Source of the DNA: CBDDLD01 sp965230605
GTDB lineage: Bacteria; Bacteroidota; Bacteroidia; Flavobacteriales; Flavobacteriaceae
Assembly (NCBI GenBank): GCA_965230605.1
Contig: CBDDLD010000004.1
Span: 1,736,001-1,800,000 of the forward strand
DNA length: 64,000 nt
Direction of reading: 5' to 3'
Shown one piece after another: positions 60,954-64,000 of this stretch. A program made the translations under genes and the position numbers. Each line of letters starts with the position of its first letter. The first letter of the stretch is position 1. The notes below the pieces were generated by a model. That model searched no databases. It was not told where the DNA came from and worked only from the letters and a program-made list of their open reading frames with translations.

Positions 60954-61517
60954 ATGCAATCCTTACTCCAAGAATTAAGTCAAAGATGTTTTTTAAGTCC
61001 GGAACTTCAACAACGCGTCAGAAGTTGCTTTGAAGTTAAAACGATAAAGAAAGGAGAAAAGATCCTTGATCAAGGTCATAAAGCCAATTATCTATATTTT
61101 ATTGAAGAAGGGGTCTTGCATACCTATTACTATCATGATGGTAAACAAATATCATCTTGGTTTTATGCAGAACATCTATTTATCACCTCCTGGCACAGTT
61201 TTTACGGCCAAAAACCAAGTTTTGAATCTATTGAATGCTTAGAAGATGGGGTACTATACCAAGTGAGTTACGATAACTATCAGAAACTTATAGCTGAATT
61301 CCCTGCTTTCGGAAATTTTGCCCGATTACTTGCTGAAGAGATGCTCACTTTTTTAGATGAATTTTCTAAGGGCTGGTCGTTTCTAAGTGCCAAAGAAAAG
61401 TATCAACTCCTCCTTACCTACTTCTCGGATATTGAACTACGCGTAAAACTTGGTTATATTGCCTCTTTTTTGGGCATCTCACAAGAAACATTGAGTAGAT
61501 TACGTGCTGAAAAGTAA
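60954..61517 (+). CDS. Crp/Fnr family transcriptional regulator
   Basis: A 187-residue protein: a cyclic-nucleotide-binding-type beta roll at about 25-115 (KGEKILDQGHKANYLYFIEEG) and a helix-turn-helix at the end (GYIASFLGISQETLSRLRAE). I see no cysteine cluster for an iron-sulfur centre (Cys12 and Cys25 are the only early ones) and no clear cAMP-binding RxA motif, so it is probably neither a true Fnr nor a true Crp. The recognition helix has SQETLSRLR. A perfect TTGAT-N4-ATCAA site follows the gene and precedes the next unit, and is a plausible target. Confidence 0.85.
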   Translation: MQSLLQELSQRCFLSPELQQRVRSCFEVKTIKKGEKILDQGHKANYLYFIEEGVLHTYYYHDGKQISSWFYAEHLFITSWHSFYGQKPSFESIECLEDGVLYQVSYDNYQKLIAEFPAFGNFARLLAEEMLTFLDEFSKGWSFLSAKEKYQLLLTYFSDIELRVKLGYIASFLGISQETLSRLRAEK

Positions 61518-61518
61518 C

Positions 61519-61538
61519 TTTTTGATATAGATCAAAAA
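61519..61538 (+). promoter_or_regulatory. FNR/CRP-type operator
   Basis: TTTTTGATATAGATCAAAAA is a perfect palindrome with 8-base arms around ATAG; its core TTGATATAGATCAA equals the FNR consensus TTGAT-N4-ATCAA exactly. It starts 2 bases after the Crp/Fnr-family stop codon. Its centre (61528.5) is about 42 bases before the start point expected from the weak -7-like box GACTTTTG at 61558-61565, the class II activator spacing. Confidence 0.75.
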
Positions 61539-61582
61539 AAGAAATCGTAGATCTTCTGACTTTTGTAGAAACTATAAAACAA

Positions 61583-62107
61583 ATGAAGAATTCAACCTTA
61601 TTATTTAGAAGTTTGGCTATTGTCATTCTCCTTGGGGGAATAGCTCATCTAGCGACCTATGCCTCACAAAATCCTAATTATTATTCCAAAGAACATATAG
61701 ACACAGACTACTCTAGCCAAGAAATGGAAGAATCAGCAGAAATAAAGCTTTCTGATGAGGCTTATGATCAAGAAACCGATTATATCATTGGTAAGTGGGC
61801 TGTAAGCTACAATACTAAAGACTTTACAGGAACTATTGTTTATGATATTAAGAAAGAGAAAACCATTTTTAACGCCTATACATCAGTCTATGAAGACCTA
61901 AAAGGTAACGCACAACAAGCAGAAAAAAGTAAAACCTTAACTATTAGATCTTTTGATGGGTATAAAGGCAAAGGCACATACACTATCGATTATAAAGGTG
62001 AAACCTATGAGGTGGACTGTAATATAGATATGATAGACGAGAACACATTTAAATTAAGTTATGACTACTATGGTTATAGCGATACAGAAACCTGGAAAAG
62101 ACGATAA
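61583..62107 (+). CDS. Secreted or membrane-anchored protein of unknown function
   Basis: A 174-residue protein with an N-terminal hydrophobic segment (about 10-25, SLAIVILLGGIAHLATYA) that could be a signal peptide or an anchor. An acidic linker (about 35-60) is followed by IIGKWAVSYNTKDFTGTIVYD and strands ending FKLSYDYYGYSDTETWKR, the look of a small lipocalin-like beta domain. I do not recognise the family. It is first in a tightly spaced three-gene unit (2 and 6 bases between genes) behind the FNR-type box, so it may be induced with the hydroxylase that follows. Confidence 0.65.
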   Translation: MKNSTLLFRSLAIVILLGGIAHLATYASQNPNYYSKEHIDTDYSSQEMEESAEIKLSDEAYDQETDYIIGKWAVSYNTKDFTGTIVYDIKKEKTIFNAYTSVYEDLKGNAQQAEKSKTLTIRSFDGYKGKGTYTIDYKGETYEVDCNIDMIDENTFKLSYDYYGYSDTETWKRR

Positions 62108-62109
62108 CT

Positions 62110-63015
62110 ATGATTGAAATACTATCAAAACGACTAGAGTGGATCGATGTTAATTATTGGTTCCATGTGTTTAATGACATGAGTTTTTTCTATTTGATCA
62201 TTCCATTCTTTGTTCTGGAACTTATAAGATATGGTTATCAAAAACGATTAAACAAAGGATTGATCTTAGATAGCGTCGCCAATGTTGTTACTTTTGGCGC
62301 ATTTCTAACTATAGAGATTATTCTAGGTTTGTTGGCCATTACCAAGCTTTATTTCTGGGTCTATCAAAACTTCAGTCTACCACATTTAGAACTGAATTGG
62401 GTCACAGTGATTACCTGTGTTATATTAGCAGATTTTGCTTATTACTGGGAACACCGAATGATGCACCGTATTGGCATAGGCTGGGCAACACATACTGTTC
62501 ATCATAGTTCACCACACTTTAATATGTCGGTTGCATACCGCTTTGGACCTTTCGATGCGATACTACCCATTGTATTTTCATTACCATTGGTGATGTTAGG
62601 CTTCGATCCTATTTTGGTTTTACTTTCTGAGGTTTTTGTACAAGTGTTTCAAACCCTACTCCATACAGAGATTATTGGTAAACTCACAAAGCCTGTAGAG
62701 TATATTTTCAACACACCATCACATCATAGAGTACATCATGGTTCTAACCGTCAGTATTGGGATAAAAACTATGCTGGTATCCTTATCATTTGGGATAGAA
62801 TGTTGGGTACTTTTGAACCGGAAAACGAAAAAGTGGTCTATGGTATTTCAGAACCTTTGAACAGTACCAACCCCATCAAAGTGTTTTTTCATGGAATTTC
62901 ACGTTTTATAAGAAAACTAAAAAGAATAAAGGGAATAAAGAATAAATTATTAGCGTTTATAAAACCACCGGATTGGATGCCCGCTGATGGGCAAAAAAGC
63001 GTAATCAGTAAATAG
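62110..63015 (+). CDS. Fatty-acid hydroxylase / sterol desaturase family membrane protein
   Basis: A 301-residue membrane protein with about four helices and the family's eight-histidine di-iron pattern: WEHRMMHRIG near 118, HTVHHSSPHFN near 130, and HHRVHHGSNRQYW near 205. These bind two irons that activate oxygen to hydroxylate or desaturate an alkyl chain. In Bacteroidota, relatives modify fatty acids, carotenoids or sulfono- and sphingolipids. The substrate cannot be read, but hydroxylation of a lipid is the most likely reaction. It requires oxygen, which fits an oxygen- or redox-responsive promoter upstream. Confidence 0.85.
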   Translation: MIEILSKRLEWIDVNYWFHVFNDMSFFYLIIPFFVLELIRYGYQKRLNKGLILDSVANVVTFGAFLTIEIILGLLAITKLYFWVYQNFSLPHLELNWVTVITCVILADFAYYWEHRMMHRIGIGWATHTVHHSSPHFNMSVAYRFGPFDAILPIVFSLPLVMLGFDPILVLLSEVFVQVFQTLLHTEIIGKLTKPVEYIFNTPSHHRVHHGSNRQYWDKNYAGILIIWDRMLGTFEPENEKVVYGISEPLNSTNPIKVFFHGISRFIRKLKRIKGIKNKLLAFIKPPDWMPADGQKSVISK

Positions 63016-63021
63016 ATAACT

Positions 63022-63744
63022 ATGGTAATAAATCGTCCTATTTTTGCAGATCTATCTACATATAAAGTCCATGAAACACTTCCATTTTATGAGCGTGTTT
63101 TTGAATGGACGTTTTATGAAAGTGATGGCTATTATAGTGCTTTTACCGAGCATACCGAAGTTGTTGGCTTGTATGAAACCCCTGAAAAGTTCAAACAAAT
63201 GCGCATGCCTCATTTTTGGATGACCTATATTAAGGTCTCTAGGGTTGACGAGATGGTTGAAAAGGCAAAGACACTAAATGGTATCATTGAAGCGCATTAC
63301 GAAATGAAAGGTATAGGCAAAGTAGCTTTGATTCGTGATCCGCAGGGCGCGGGTTTTACAATCTATGAAGGCGATGTATTGAAAGACACACGCACAAAAA
63401 ATACCAAGAATACGCTTATATGGAATGAAATACATACCTCTAATGCAAAACGTATTATTCCATTCTATGAAGGACTATTTGGATGGAATATTGGACAAGT
63501 TCAAAACGGATATTACAAAGTCTTAAATCAGGATAAAGAACATATCGGCGATATTATGGAAATTGACAATCGCTATAAGGGAAAGTATGAATATTGGATC
63601 TGTACTTTTGGTGTAGATGATTTAAGTAATTCCAAAAAATTGATTCTTGAAAATGGTGGGTATTTGGTCGCTGAGGAAGACAATCGCATTCTATGCACTG
63701 ATAATTCTAATGAAGCCTTTTTTTACATTAAAGCAGTTCCTTAA
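63022..63744 (+). CDS. VOC (glyoxalase/dioxygenase fold) family protein, two modules
   Basis: A 240-residue protein with two VOC modules: LSTYKVHETLPFYERVFEWTF at 10-30, and IHTSNAKRIIPFYEGLFGWNI at 137-157. Each is a beta-alpha-beta-beta-beta unit and together they form one active-site barrel. The first module ends VALIRDPQGAGFTIYEGD. Metal ligands are not obvious, and several bleomycin-resistance-like VOC proteins lack activity. It is the last gene in the unit with the hydroxylase. Function unknown. Confidence 0.8.
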   Translation: MVINRPIFADLSTYKVHETLPFYERVFEWTFYESDGYYSAFTEHTEVVGLYETPEKFKQMRMPHFWMTYIKVSRVDEMVEKAKTLNGIIEAHYEMKGIGKVALIRDPQGAGFTIYEGDVLKDTRTKNTKNTLIWNEIHTSNAKRIIPFYEGLFGWNIGQVQNGYYKVLNQDKEHIGDIMEIDNRYKGKYEYWICTFGVDDLSNSKKLILENGGYLVAEEDNRILCTDNSNEAFFYIKAVP

Positions 63745-63748
63745 ACGC

Positions 63749-63777
63749 TAAGAATTAGTTCTTAAATAGTACCTTTG
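63749..63777 (+). promoter_or_regulatory. Promoter of the right-edge acyltransferase gene, with inverted repeat
   Basis: TACCTTTG (63770-63777) is an exact TAnnTTTG box, 19 bases before the GTG start. Just before it, TAAGAA and TTCTTA pair around TTAG (63749-63764), an inverted repeat placed between the expected -33 and -7 elements. It could be an operator or a weak terminator of the VOC gene; no T-run follows. Confidence 0.5.
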
Positions 63778-63796
63778 CGCATCAACCAACAATGAA

Positions 63797-64000
63797 GTGA
63801 CCACTCCTCGACTTTTCTTTATCGATGCGGTACGTGCATTTGCGATACTTATGATGCTACAAGGGCATTTTGTAGATGCCTTGTTAGACGTGTCCTATAG
63901 GGATCCTGAAAACATGATCTTCCACTGTTGGAAGTATATGCGAGGTATTACAGCACCAATTTTTTATACCATTTCGGGGTTGATCTTTACTTATTTATTG
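63797..64000 (+). CDS. HGSNAT/DUF1624-type acyltransferase, N-terminal part (cut by right edge)
   Basis: An open frame begins at GTG 63797 and runs off the right edge: VTTPRLFFIDAVRAFAILMM and onward. An in-frame stop at 63767 and the lack of any ATG make GTG the likely start; the nearby ATG at 63792 is out of frame and meets TGA at once. R-x-x-x-IDAVRAFAILMMLQGHF resembles the first helix of heparan-alpha-glucosaminide N-acetyltransferase-like proteins, multi-helix enzymes that acylate sugars across the membrane. Only 68 residues are present. The frame has its own -7 box TACCTTTG. Confidence 0.65.
   Translation, partial: MTTPRLFFIDAVRAFAILMMLQGHFVDALLDVSYRDPENMIFHCWKYMRGITAPIFYTISGLIFTYLL

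Noticed and set aside
1..64000. tRNA, rRNA, CRISPR, insertion sequence or prophage content
   Set aside because: I looked for cloverleaf T-arm sequence, regularly spaced repeats, transposase or integrase motifs and phage structural genes and saw none.

Overview
The window comes from an AT-rich member of the Bacteroidota, most likely a marine Flavobacteriaceae. Several things point there. Many genes have a TAnnTTTG -7 promoter box and almost none have a Shine-Dalgarno site. There is a TonB-dependent receptor with a carboxypeptidase-like N-terminal domain. Typical flavobacterial families are present (DUF4834, YfhO, an SSF symporter with a DUF4212 partner), as is an exopolysaccharide locus of Wza/Wzc type. 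I cannot name the genus from sequence alone.

Positions 1-19281 are a surface-polysaccharide locus. The left edge cuts a Wzx-type flippase. Rightward follow a Wzy/O-antigen polymerase-like protein, two AsnB-type amidotransferases interleaved with three GT4 glycosyltransferases, a small PglC-type phosphoglycosyl transferase, a FemAB/BioF2-like acyltransferase and a NodB-type deacetylase. After a 207-bp gap come a DegT aminotransferase, a membrane UDP-sugar 4,6-dehydratase, the Wza-like export lipoprotein and a Wzc-like tyrosine kinase. A second BioF2-like protein converges on wzc. The gene set predicts a Wzy-dependent polymer built on an amino-deoxy sugar and carrying amide-modified residues (inference).

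Positions 19318-31232 are housekeeping: proline dehydrogenase, aroB, a DinB-family protein, an Lrp-type regulator, an M14 carboxypeptidase divergent from an XRE regulator with a palindromic operator array between them, a small lipoprotein, parC and parE, and a SRPBCC-ychF pair. Positions 31385-38265 hold a secreted, very arginine-rich protein of unknown function and, on the opposite strand, a second small glycan/membrane operon (DUF4834, YfhO, GT, flippase).

Positions 38370-53562 include an outer-membrane protein, a GNAT protein, a PLP pair that I read as candidate cysteate acyltransferase and cysteate synthase for sulfonolipid (capnine) synthesis, an S9 peptidase, ybaB, threonine aldolase, a secreted zinc metalloprotease, prfB with its programmed +1 frameshift intact, an ArsC-like protein, a small secreted basic protein and a TonB-dependent receptor. 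Positions 53597-59632 are a HAD phosphatase and an acetate/solute unit: acs, symporter large and small subunits and an AGCS transporter, with overlapping genes. Positions 59747-64000 hold a Tat-exported Rossmann-fold lipoprotein, a Crp/Fnr regulator followed by a perfect FNR-type box, a three-gene unit (secreted protein, fatty-acid hydroxylase/sterol desaturase, VOC protein) and the start of an HGSNAT-type acyltransferase cut by the right edge.

I saw no tRNA, rRNA, CRISPR array, insertion sequence or prophage. The most interesting signals are regulatory (the XRE operator array, the FNR box, start-codon and leader hairpins, the prfB frameshift in a lineage that avoids Shine-Dalgarno) and biochemical (the candidate capnine pair, a clamp-binding-like tail on ParC, the exported Rossmann enzyme).
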